Notes under the pieces: generated by a model
The model's database searches: none
The model's input: only the letters and a program-made list of their open reading frames with translations
Told to the model about the DNA's origin: nothing
Translations under genes and position numbers: made by a program
Origin: Rosa chinensis
Taxonomy: Eukaryota > Streptophyta > Magnoliopsida > Rosales > Rosaceae
Length of the DNA: 64,000 nucleotides
Reading direction: 5' to 3'
Assembly: GCF_002994745.2 (NCBI RefSeq)
Contig: NC_037089.1
Coordinates: forward strand, 82,236,347 to 82,300,346
Part shown: positions 34,621 through 45,500 of the stretch, piece by piece
How the letters are laid out: every line of letters starts with the position of its first letter
Numbering within the stretch: the stretch's first letter is position 1

Positions 34621-35864
34621 ATGAGAGGAGAAGGTGTTTATATAGGGAAGAAAAAAGAAGAGTGAAATGATGAGTGGAAGAAAAATAATGAAAGTGGATC
34701 TAAGTTCACTTATAAAATATGGAAAAGATAGAGAAATGATGAAATGAAAGCAAAGCATGAAGGTGCAGCAACATGGAAGTGATGATGATCTATTAAAGAG
34801 ATTGTAGAAGAAAAATATATCCAAGGAAAAAGAGAAAATCATCTAGCTTTCTTCATGTGGGTAGAAAACATGAACATGTGAATATTGAGCTGTTTTTAGG
34901 TCAGTTTCTGCCCCTTTATTCCTTCAATTATTTCTCCAACAAGACTTCATTATATGCCTTCGACTTCTTCATATGAAATGTTCCACTATGAGTGTAATAC
35001 CTCGAAAAATCCAAATTATTTTCCGAGGACATTTTAGAATGATTTCGTAGTCATGGAAGGAAGTACAAAGCTTTGAGGAGTTGTGGATTTAGCTCGAACA
35101 ATTTTATTTTGAAATCGAAGTCTTTTAGGGGGTCTCAAAAAGTGACTTTTTATACGTTTGGAATTTGGGAAAAGTTCCTTCATGAAAGTTGTAGATCTCG
35201 TCGATACGATCGCGTGCATATGTGGAACGCAATATTCGGAGTTCGTATGAATAAGTTATGAATATTTGAAATTGGGAATTTTTCTAGAAATATAAAAAAA
35301 ATCTGAATTTTGGCAGAAGGACAAAAATATTCATTTTTTGCCAAACAGCCCCTTCTCAGACCCGGCGGATTCCGCTCGACCCGACCCGGTCGAACGGCTG
35401 CCCTCCGGCCTCCTCCAGCCCCGGACCCGGGCTCCCCTGGCATCACCGCTCCAAGCTCGACCTCCCTCTGAACTTCAAAGCTTGATCTAGGACGATCTAG
35501 GCCTAACCAGACTTAGCTCCAGGTATGAAAGTTGATCACCCTTTGATTCTGAAGAAGTTTGTAGTTGGTCACTTTGCCATCGGAGGTGGTTGACCCGGTG
35601 TTGACCGCCGCTTGTGGCGGCGCGTGGCGGCGCGTCCGGACATATTTTTGTGTTATGTTTTCAGTTTATTCATCTATGCATCCATACGAGCGTTTTGATA
35701 TATTATAAGGTTATTTTAGAAACAGTTGATGAATAGTGGATTTACGTTTTTACGTTTATCTTCGGTTTTCGATTTGTGAAGATCAGACCATCGGTTTTAC
35801 TTCAAATTTTAATATGTTGATCGTATGACTATCCCGGTGACTTTGTGAGGTCACGGGCAAAGAT

Positions 35865-36182
35865 CCGACCGTTGGATCTTCGTATAATTGTGATTTAGTG
35901 ATTTGGAAGGCGATTTGTGAGAATCCGACCGTCTGATTTTCATGAAATTTTGTGGAGATGTTTATAAGGACGATTCAGGAAGATCCGACCGTTGGATCTT
36001 CGTGATATTTTTGGGAGGATGATCCTAAGGGGGATCCGTGAGGATCCGACCGTTGGATCGTCTTTATTTTCGAAACCGACCGTTGGATCGTCTTTATTTT
36101 CAAATCCGACCATTGGATCACCTTTATTTTCGGATCCGACAGTTGGATCATCATATAATTTCGATCTGACCGTTGGATCATC
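35865..36182. repeat. array of near-palindromic GATCCGACCGTTGGATC units
   Basis: About nine copies of the word (with GATCCGACCATTGGATC and similar variants) lie at 25-65-bp spacing between 35868 and 36182, separated by TCTTTATTTTCG or TCGTATAATT spacers. Each unit can fold on itself (GATCC with GGATC). The same array, with fewer units, is at 62160-62395 in the related LTR. Confidence 0.85.
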
Positions 36183-36724
36183 GTTTAATTTTTTTTATGA
36201 GTTGTTGGCTAAGTTAGGATCATGTTTGATTAGGTGATTGATGGTCTTCCTTGGTGAGCAGTTTTGGCGTGTTTTGTGAAATTGAAGACGCAGCGGGATT
36301 AGAGGTGAGTAAATCTCACGCGGTTCATATTACGAACCGAGTACTGTTAATTAATTTATTTTGTCGTAATTGTGTGAAAAATATTTATGGAATAAATATT
36401 TGCTTTTAATCATATGGACTTGATCAACTACGGTCCATAGGTAAGTAAAATGTTTTAATTATACAAAATGAATTTCCTGTTTGTCTTGTGTGTGATTTAT
36501 AGTTGGTATTAGTGATTATCCCTGTGCGGATGATTACGTATATATATATTTACGTGGATATATATATGGAATGGTGTGACATTGCGGTGGGTGTGAAATT
36601 ATGATAATTTGGTTGAGATATGATATTGTTTTGAAAATTACCATGATTGTTTATGATGATGTTAACCGATAAATGTGTGTGATAATGATGTTGATCTTCT
36701 GAGTTGATTAGAGGGTAGAATTGT

Positions 36725-36957
36725 AGTGCTCTGAGGACTGGGAGTCCGAAGACCGCCGGTTAGATAATAACCGAGATGTAGTGCTCTGAGGACAGGGGAA
36801 AAGTCCGAAGACCGCCGGTTAAATAATAACCGAGATGTAGTGCTCTGAGGACTGGGAGTCCGAAGACCGCCGGTTAGATAATAACCGAGATGTAGTGCTC
36901 TGAGGACAAGGGAAAAGTCCGAAGACCGCCGGTTAAATAATAACCGAGATATAGTTG
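36725..36957. repeat. minisatellite, four units alternating 55 and 59 bp
   Basis: Units start AGTGCTCTGAGG at 36725, 36780, 36839 and 36894, and end with CCGCCGGTTA and ATAACCGAGAT. Short units have ACTGGGAGTCC and long units have ACAGGGGAAAAGTCC (or ACAAGGG). The 114-bp pair has therefore been duplicated as a block. Confidence 0.9.
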
Positions 36958-37143
36958 GATCCAAACAGTTGGGATGGACCAAAGTAGTGATATTGTGGAT
37001 TAGAGGATTGTGGAAATGTATTCGTTGTGGATTTTCCATGTTTTGGTTTGATGTTTCCTTACAGATGTTGAGATTGTTGGTTGTTTACTTGAGTTAAAAG
37101 AAATATGATTTAAAATCAACATTTCCTTCTTATTTACTCACGA

Positions 37144-37660
37144 GCTGCCAAAAGCTTGCCGAAGTCGTTGACAAGCTGCTCCACATCACCACCCATAAAT
37201 GCTGGTCCCCTGTCCGATACTAACACATCGGGGACGCCGAACCTGCATATAATATTTCAAAAGATGAATCGGCGAATGGTTGCTCCAGAGGCTTCCTTCA
37301 AAGGTTCAACTTCGACCCATTTAGTGAAGAAATCTGTAGCGACGATGATGAACTTGTGTTAGAGTGACGAATGGAGATGAATCATGCTAATCAAGTCCAA
37401 TGCCCAGCCTCACACATGCCAAGGTTGAATAATAGGCTGCATGGGAATATTGGGAAGATGCTGAACTGGTCCATGAGCCTGGCAATCCTGACAACCTTTC
37501 GTGAATGTAATACAGTCTTTCAAAATGCTGGGCCAATAATACCCATGTCGCTTGATGAGCCAACGCATCTTTGGACCCGCTTGATGGGCTCTACATACGC
37601 TGGTATGTGCTTCTCGCATTAAAGCTTCGCATAGTGGCCAAACACACACCGGAAATCTAT
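37144..37660 (-). pseudogene. second Tat gypsy element: integrase zinc finger and truncated core
   Basis: The minus-strand frame at 37649-37410 has the HHCC finger (AHTSVCRAHQAG, then CQDCQAHG). The following sequence to 37150 reads the start of the catalytic core, with D in VATDFFTKW and a VSDRG block with the second D. The core ends at a DFGKLL-type block before the third acid, where LTR-X sequence takes over. Frames change at least once around 37370-37410. The missing E and C-terminal domain mean it could not act. Confidence 0.75.
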
Positions 37661-38499
37661 GTCATCTTCGCAGCGTCGGAGCAGCTCATCTCCTCTGAGG
37701 AAGTAATTTAAGGCAAGAAAACGAGTCTTCCTGTCTGCAATGGCATCTGGGTGCTTTAGGTAAGCAATCAAAGGGATGCGCCAGTCTATATCAATTGGTT
37801 TGAGGACCGCGACGATTGGATCGTCCAGCGGGTCAGGTCAAGTGAGCCAAGAAGGCAGCGTGCGTCGTTCAACTTTTAAGATTCACTTGCGAACCCTATA
37901 TTTCAAAGTAATGCCTGTAGCCAGTTGAGCAAGTTCGTTGGCCACAAGGTTGCGCTCGCGAGGAATATATTCCAAATCCACGTCATTGAATTGATCTAGA
38001 AGTTCAATGGTGCGATTCAAATATGGTACAAGCAAGCAGCTCACACACCTGTACTTCTCTTGAAGTTGATTTATGACGAGCAAAGAATCACCGCGTACTT
38101 GGACATCTCTTACTCCGAGCTTCAGTAACACTTCTAGGCCAATAATGAGGGCCTCATACTCTCCTTGATTATTGGTGCACTTAAAATCCAATTGGAAAGA
38201 CTAAGAAAAACGATCCCCCGCTGGGTTTTTCCAGAACAATCCCTGCCCCTGCTAGTGTTTCTGTTCTTGAGCCATCAAAAAAAATAGTATCCAGGGATGA
38301 AGGGAGATTGTGGCTTGATACCAAAGAGCATATTCTGGAATGCGCGCTAAATCTGGTTGAGTCATGGTTGTGGTCGCGATCTCTAACTCTTTCACTGTGG
38401 GGACATCCAACATAGGGTGATGTGCTAGAAAGTCTGCGATGGCTTGTCCCTTCACTACTTTCTGTGGAACGTATTGGAGCGAGAATTCGGATAAGGCCA
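37661..38499 (-). pseudogene. second Tat gypsy element: RNase H
   Basis: On the minus strand the region from 38499 starts in the RT/RNase H connection (KGQAIADFLAHHP), reaches FFDGS with the first catalytic D near 38280, then shifts frame near 38195. It continues at 38191-37883 with the E in NQGEYEAL and D in VRGDSLLVINQ, and a final ERNLVANELAQLA block. The last acidic position is N in place of the usual D. 37882-37661 is the linker to the integrase, with stops. The copia element at 38505 splits this from the reverse transcriptase at 48346-49440. Confidence 0.8.
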
Positions 38500-38504
38500 G
38501 TACC
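38500..38504. repeat. target site duplication (left) of the intact copia element
   Basis: GTACC, repeated at 48341-48345. The two copies lie at the break of the Tat pol sequence. Confidence 0.95.
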
Positions 38505-40363
38505 TGAAGGAATTGTGTCCTAAAACAATCATTTTGATGTAATTATTATTGTAATTATTATTAATCAAAAGGGCAAGTTTATTGTTCATTGCTTATATTT
38601 GATATTTGATTGAACAAGGTCCAAGGAATATGAGTTAAAGAGAAAGTAATCTAAAGAGTTAGATGTGTGAGACCTTTACTCTTTCACACTCTTATCCTAA
38701 AAGGTTCCTAGTCATAGGATTATCACTTGGACATTGATAATCCGGAAAGACTAGCACATACTATGTATGCTCAATATGGAGGATGATATGTCTCTTGTCA
38801 TTTGTGTGGAGACACTAATACAAGTATGTGGGTGCTCTTAATTTAAAGAGTACACTGAACGCGATCATTAGAGTTCTTGTATGGAGTCTTACTTACATGT
38901 CAAACTTGAACTCTAAATTGCAATAATACAAATTAGTCCTTTGACCTGAGACACCATAGTTGTCTTATGAGTGAATTGATTATTTCTTGATGATGCAATA
39001 ATATTGTGTCCCTTAATGGATATAATAGATGCATTCATTGGTATAATCAATTCGGTCATGGAGACATGTGAGTGTACAATAAGGAATCTCTATCCTTAAG
39101 TAAATAAGGTGTATGTTCAAAGATGTGATTCAATAAGTCTTTGGCCAAAGCATTGAATGAGATTAAAAAGGAGTTTTTAATCACATTCTAAGAATCACAT
39201 AAGAATGAAAATCACATTAGGGGATTGACATATCAATTCCATACCCCGATGATGTGATTTAGAACATAGTGTTAGAGAAGGACCGTATTGTATTGTAATT
39301 CCAATTGAATAGGTTCTTTGTCATTCTACATTAACTAGGGTAGTCATGATATGTTGCAAGACGTCACTCATGACTTGTGAAGTCCCCGAGGATTAATAAA
39401 CATTTATAATCCTAATAACAAGGGAGAATCAAAAATGGAGTTTTTGATTCGTAAACAAAATAGAATGGTTTCTATAAACTTCACTGCCTTGTTAATTAGA
39501 ACCTAAGAGATCGCACACCATATAAGTGGATCATTGAGATTGTATATGAAGAAGATTAAACAAGAGTTGGTTATGACCAAATAATTAATTAGATTTATTA
39601 TTTGGACATAATTAGGATTTTCGGGTAAAACCGAACCTATTGGGCCTAAACGATTGTCGGGTTTTTGGTGTGGACTTGGGCTTCACTAAATGAGATTTAA
39701 ATGAAAGCCCAAGACACATTTTTAGTGCCCAATAACAAGTATGGACCAGCCAAAATATTGGCTTTATGAAAGTCAATATTTTCTTTTAGTAATTGGAGTT
39801 ATTTCCTATTATATAAAAGTGAAAGCATGGACAAAGAGAATAAGTGTGTCTCCACACTATTATTTTCAGATTTGAGATTTGAGAGAGAGAGAAAGAGTTC
39901 TCTCTTGGTCCATTACAAAATTAAAGGAAAGAAGAACACTTGCATAATTTCTTCTTTTCTTTCATCTTTCTTCATCTCTTGATTCACTTGGTGAAGATCC
40001 TTAGAGGCCATATCTTTTTGTGGCTTTCCTTACTACATCAAAGAGAAGATTACAAGCACAAGAAGGAGTACAAGAAGGAGTTCTTAATCCAAGGTGCTTC
40101 AAGGTGGAGGAAACACACACAAGGAGAGATCAAGGAGAGGAACTTTGGTGGTTCACTTGGATCGGATTAAAATCACGCTCCAAGGGTGAGTAGAACATAA
40201 ACTCCCTCTTTGTTCTTCCTTACTATGCATGCTATGTTTATATACATATCACAATAAGCCAAGATCATGGGTTAAAGGAATGGATTTTATGTTTAGTTAG
40301 TAGTTTAATGGTTAAACTAATTCCGCACTAATTAAAAAGTTTTGAAATCCATCCATTCCTTCA
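38505..40363 (+). repeat. 5' LTR of the intact copia element, 1859 bp
   Basis: It starts TGAAGGAAT and ends ATTCCTTCA, a 9-bp inverted repeat at the ends. It holds the promoter and leader of the element: a TATATAAAAGTG TATA box near 39809-39820, followed by a GAGAGAGAGA stretch and A/G-rich R-U5 sequence. A small frame (39940-40170, 76 codons) is identical in the other LTR and is not a convincing gene. Confidence 0.95.
39807..39820 (+). promoter_or_regulatory. TATA box of the copia 5' LTR
   Basis: ATTATATAAAAGTG is the best TATA element in the LTR, about 550 bp from its 3' end. The equivalent is near 47784-47797 in the 3' LTR. Confidence 0.6.
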
Positions 40364-40365
40364 AT

Positions 40366-40379
40366 TGGTATCAGAGCCA
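40366..40379 (+). promoter_or_regulatory. primer binding site of the copia element
   Basis: TGGTATCAGAGCCA begins three bases after the LTR. It matches the usual plant copia site complementary to the 3' end of initiator methionine tRNA. Confidence 0.9.
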
Positions 40380-42519
40380 TTGGCTTAATTTTGGTATGTT
40401 ATAAACATGGCTAAGTATTTTGGTTGATGTGATTTTCTTAAGCTTAGAGTAATATGTAATTTAGATCATAAAATTTGCTTTGTCATAAAAGTTATGAAGC
40501 ATGTGATGTAAGGTAGATTTTATGATAGCTAGAAAAAGTTTCTGGAAATTACATGTAGGAAGTGGTTTAAGTTTTATGAAACTTTGATGCATATAAGAGT
40601 GTATTAAGGGGTTCTATATGTTTCTTAATTAAAGTGTTAATCTTAGAAACATATTAGATTATATATGCTTTAGGGTATGCATGATTTTTGGCTTCAAAGA
40701 TGAAGTAAACAAATGTTCAATGGAAGAACACAAAGCTGGAATTTTATTTCCAGCTTTGGAACATGTCTAAACTAGTTATGAACTAGCTAATTTTTCATGG
40801 TGTTTACTCTCACTTTTGATCCATAAATTCATGAATTGAAATTTATCCAATAGTTAGTGATGACATAAAATCATTTCCATGATTCCCTCACCAAAAGGTT
40901 GGTAGAGTTAGTCATCTTTACTATTAGTTTCTCTAAATTACCCACCAAAAGTTGGAATAAGATAAGAGACATGTCTCCCAAAATTACTCACCAAAAGTTG
41001 GTGAATCATGATGTAAAACATCATCCCCTAAATCACTCACCAAAAGTTGGTGATGCATGATGTAAAACATCATCCCCTAAATCACTCATCAAAAGTGATG
41101 TGAGACATCATCCCCTAAATTACTCACCAAAAGTTAGTGATGCATGATGTAAGACATCATCATCCCCTAAATCACTCAACTAATTTACTTGCATTAAATT
41201 AAAGTAATTTAGTGGTTAACTTATTTTGATTGAGTTAATTATGCTTGTTTAATTAACCTTATTAATCTTGGTTAATTAAAGGATGATTATGGACTATGGC
41301 CAAATATAATTGAGCATGTGATTGGCCGACTATTCATTTTGAATGAATGTGGTTATGTAATTAAAGTAGTTAATTCATTTGGGTTATGTAATTAAAGTAG
41401 TTAATTCATTTGGTTGTGTAACTAAGTAGCTTATTTAATTTATTCAAGTTTGATTAAATTTAAATGGGAGCTTGTATGCCCCTAATCCACTCTTGTAATC
41501 GAAGATGGATGCACATGAGGATGATCCAAAGAAGAAGTTTGAAGTCATCTAGCCTTGAAAGAAGTTCAAGTGCAAAGTGTAATAGCTTAGCTTAGTTATT
41601 TAATTTTCGTAATCGTTACGCGTAATTAAAATCAACCACCCAAACATGACCTTGATCCAACATATTGGCTCATGTTGGATCAAACAACAAGTCCATAATC
41701 ATCCTATGTGACCTATTATAATTGCATGTCCATTGCACTTGATCAAGTAATTTTATATTTCCCATGATTCCATTTGAAAAATGTTTTTAATGAAATCAAA
41801 TTGTTTTTCTGAAAACAATTAGTGGGAGTATTTTATTATAGATCAAGTATAATGAATGTGTGATTGCAATAGGATTAAAGCAAATGCAATGTGATTGTTA
41901 TTAATAAGATTATTAAAGATGAGACCTTAAAATTCCCTCAAAGTGATATTAAGTTGAAAAACGAAGAAGTCATTATGAATGCTTCTTTGTGGCCTTCCAA
42001 CATTGTAATCTCCTAGTAAATGTTCTTGCATGTGAATATCATTCCGAACGGAGGTATTTCTTGCTAGGAGCATTAAAGAGAGGTTATTCAACATTTGATG
42101 TTGTAAGGTAGGGACAAATCTTGGTCAATATTCTATTATGATGAGATTTAATTTTTGATCTCTATACTTACATGAGATGTTGGGTATAGCTTAACTAGAG
42201 TAATTTATCAATATCCTATTATGGTGAGACTTAATTACTTTAGAGGCCAAAGTTATGGATATTCACATTTGATGTGATTGGATAAGAGTATCCTCTCATG
42301 GAAATTAAGTTGACTTATAGTTCTATTATGATGCGGTTGGCTTAATGAATATGAGTCTTCCATACTCACTAAGAGTTTTAATTTATACTCTCGAATTCCT
42401 TGAGGGATTTGGAATTTGATAAAATAGTGAGAGGGTGCCATTTGATTCTTAAGACCCGAGTCACTTGGTTTTAAAATAAATCTTATTTATTTTATTTTTT
42501 ATGTTATGTAGATTGCAAT
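40380..42519 (+). other. untranslated leader of the copia element
   Basis: About 2.1 kb of non-coding sequence separates the primer site from the gag-pol start. It contains the tandem repeat at 40940-41170. It is AT-rich and has several short upstream ATGs, so translation of gag-pol from a full-length RNA would need re-initiation, internal entry or splicing. Confidence 0.6.
40940..41170 (+). repeat. tandem repeat in the copia leader, about 49-bp units
   Basis: CACCAAAAGTTGG-like starts occur near 40943, 40989, 41038, 41087 (variant) and 41125, spaced 46, 49, 49 and 38 bp. Each unit contains ATGATGTAAAACATCAT, a short palindrome that could form an RNA hairpin, and CCCCTAAATCACTC. Confidence 0.85.
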
Positions 42520-45500
42520 ATGTCAGGACACCCTATCACCAAAATTCTCAATGAAAATCGTCTTGAGGGCCCAAACTTCAATGACTGGCTCCGCAATTTG
42601 AAAATTGTATTGACATTCGATAAGATCGCTTATGTCTTACAAAATGCACCCCCTCACACTCTTTTGGCTCAAGATGTAACCGATGAGCAACGTGTTGCTT
42701 ATCAAAAGCATAAGGATGATGACACTCAAGCTAAATGTGTTATGCTTGCATCCATGAACTCACAACTTCAGAAGCAACATGAGAATATGGATAGCGCCAG
42801 TTCTATATTACTTCATCTCACTGAATTGTTTGGTGAGAGAAATAGAAATGTGCGCTTCACAGTAGTCAATGAGCTTGTTAAGACAAAGCATGTGAGGGGT
42901 GCACCTGTTCATCAACATGGTCTAAAAATGATAGGCCTTATTGAGCAAATTCAAGACCTTGGATTTGCACTTGATGCGGAGCTAGCTCAAGATCTTCTTC
43001 TTTCCTCCCTAGATGATTCATTTTCTCAGTTCATAATGAACTATAATATGCAACAAATGGATCATACTCTTTCTGATCTTCTCAATATGCTGGTAACAGC
43101 TGAGAAACAAATCAAGAAAGAGAGTGGGAGTGCGGCCATTATCGCTTCTTCTTCATCCAGTAAGTCCAAAGGCAAAGGGAAGAAGAAACAAGTGATAAAG
43201 CCTAAGGGAGTAGTCCAAAAGAAGAAGAAGAAGGAACAAAAGGAACCAAAAGGTATTTGTTTCTTTTGCAACAAAGATGGGCACTGGAAGAGGAATTGCA
43301 AAGCTTATCTTGCATCCTTGAAGAATAAGTCTTCAACAGAAGGTATGATCAATGTGATTGAATCAATATTTACAGTTAATAATACTTCCACTTGGATAAT
43401 TGATTCAGGTGCATCCCACCATGTTTGCACTTCGTTGCAGGACCTAGTGGGAGCAAGGAAGCTTAAAGCTGGAGAAATCACCCTACTTGTAGGAAATGGC
43501 ACAAGAGTTGACGCCAAAGCCGTGGGGACTTATATTTTGAAGTTACCATCAGGAGATACATTGGAGTTAAATAATTGTCTTTATCTTCCTATATGTATAA
43601 AGAACCTAATCTCCATCTCCATGCTTTTGAAGGATGGTTATAGAGTAGTTTTTGATAAACTAAGTGGTTTTGTATCTATTAATGAACGCATGATATGTCA
43701 TGCTAATATTATTGATGGTCTCTTTCATCTAGCTTTAGATGGTAGTATTAACTGTATGAAGGAAAATGCTTTGGGATCTAAGAGATCTCGAGAAACGGTT
43801 AACCCCATTAAGATGTGGCACCTTAAACTTGGTCATATTAGCCAAGATAGAATTCACAAATTATCCAAAAATGGATACTTAGAGTCATTAGGATCTGATC
43901 CTATGCCTACTTGTGAGTCTTGTCTAAAAGGAAAAATGACCAAGTCACATTATGGTGGACAAAGAACAAGAGTTAAAGAACTCCTAGGCCTAATACATAC
44001 CGATGTATGTGGTCCCATGTCCACTATTAGTAGAGGTGGGTTCTCATACTTCATAACCTTTACCGATGATTATTCTCGGTTTGGTTATTTATACCTTATG
44101 AAGAACAAATCTGAAGCCTTTGAAAAGTTCAAAGAATTTAAGAATGAAGTTGAGAAACAAACCGACAGAAGTATTAAGGCTCTAAGATCTGATCGAGGAG
44201 GCGAATACTTAAGCAATGAGTTTATTGATTATCTCAAACAAGAAGGCATTGTTTCTTCATTAGCTCCTCCTGGAACACCACAACTCAATGGTGTCTCTGA
44301 AAGGAGAAATCGAACTTTGTTAGACATGGTTCGTTCCATGATGAGCTATACTGATTTACCTATATCCTTTTGGGGATATGCACTTCAAACAGCAATTTAT
44401 TTGTTGAATAAAGTGCCTTCCAAGTCCGTCCCTCTTACACCATATGAGATGTGGCATGGGAAGAAACCAAGTCTCAATCATATTAAGATTTGGGGTTGTC
44501 CAGCTTATGTCAAAAGACTAGAAGCAGGCAAGCTTGAAGCTAGATCAAGCAAGTGTTTATTTGTGGGATATCCTAAAGATAGTTTAGGATATTATTTCTA
44601 TCAACCTGAAGAACAAAAGGTGTTTGTTAGCAGGAATGCCACTTTCCTTGAAAGGGACTACGTCCTTGATGGAAATGTTGAGCAAATGGTAGAACTCAAG
44701 GAAGTGTCCAACAAGCCACAAACTAACACTCCATTTCCCATTGAACAACTTCCTGAACCAACTATAACACAAACTCCAAGAATTTCTAGTAGGATCCGGA
44801 TACCTCCCAAGAGGTATGGTTTGTGTCATGAAAGCCTTGGGGAGTTAAATCTCCTTGGTGGCAATGAAAACTTGTATGATCCTTCTAGTTATAATGAAGC
44901 AATGTCAAATGTTGACTCAAAGCAATGGCAAGAAGCCATGGAATCCGAGATTGACTCTATGTATACCAATCAAGTCTGGACTCTCGTTGACCCTCCACCT
45001 GGTATTAGACCAATTGGAAACAAATGGGTCTTCAAGAAAAAGATAGGTTCAGATGGTAAAATAGAAACCTACAAAGCAAGGTTGGTGGCAAAGGGCTATA
45101 AGCAAAGAGAGGGCATTGACTATGAAGATACGTTCTCTCCTGTTGCCATGGTTAAATCTATTCGGATATTATTTGCTATAGCTGCTCACTATGATTATGA
45201 GATATGGCAAATGGACGTAAAGACAGCCTTTCTGAATGGCAACCTTGAGGAAGACCTTTATATGGATCAACCTGAAGGCTTTACGTCTAAAGATGACATT
45301 CATAAAGTGTGTAAGCTTCATAGGTCCATCTATGGACTCAAGCAAGCTTCAAGGAGTTGGAACATCCGTTTTGACGATGCAGTCAAATCTTTTGGTTTCA
45401 CACAAAACATGGATGAACCTTGTGTTTACAAGAAGGTTAGTGGGAGTGCCGTTGTGTTCCTTGTACTTTACGTAGATGATATCCTACTCTTTGGGAATGA

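Larger units (their letters stand above)
32160..34992 (-). mobile_element. non-coding LTR-like element B, inverted relative to A and holding a MITE
   Basis: On the minus strand the order is as in element A: a promoter-like area, a leader-like part rich in TCTTC, a GCATGTAATTGG word (near 34035), and at the end an ATCCCCGGATTGAACGATCC block (32251-32270). A and B meet tail to tail around 32150-32190. The palindromic MITE at 32385-33509 lies inside B. No open frame here is likely to be real: those at 34247-34842 come from a repeated A/G-rich leader. Confidence 0.45.
34993..37143 (+). mobile_element. gypsy-type LTR, truncated at its 3' end (LTR-X)
   Basis: The segment starts TGTAATACCTCG, the start seen in many plant gypsy LTRs. 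It contains a GTCGATACGATCG word, a GC-rich leader (35350-35480), an array of GATCCGACCGTTGGATC palindromes, an AGAGGTGAGTAAATCTCACG stretch and a minisatellite. It then matches the LTR at the right end of the window up to ACTCACGAGCTG near 37145. There the partner continues (TAAAGCTTACCGGG) but this copy switches to Tat integrase sequence. No internal region of the parent element follows, so this is a broken LTR. Confidence 0.7.

Noticed and set aside
34247..34842. Frames on both strands near 34.5 kb
   Set aside because: Produced by the 60-bp tandem repeat; the same peptide repeats itself.
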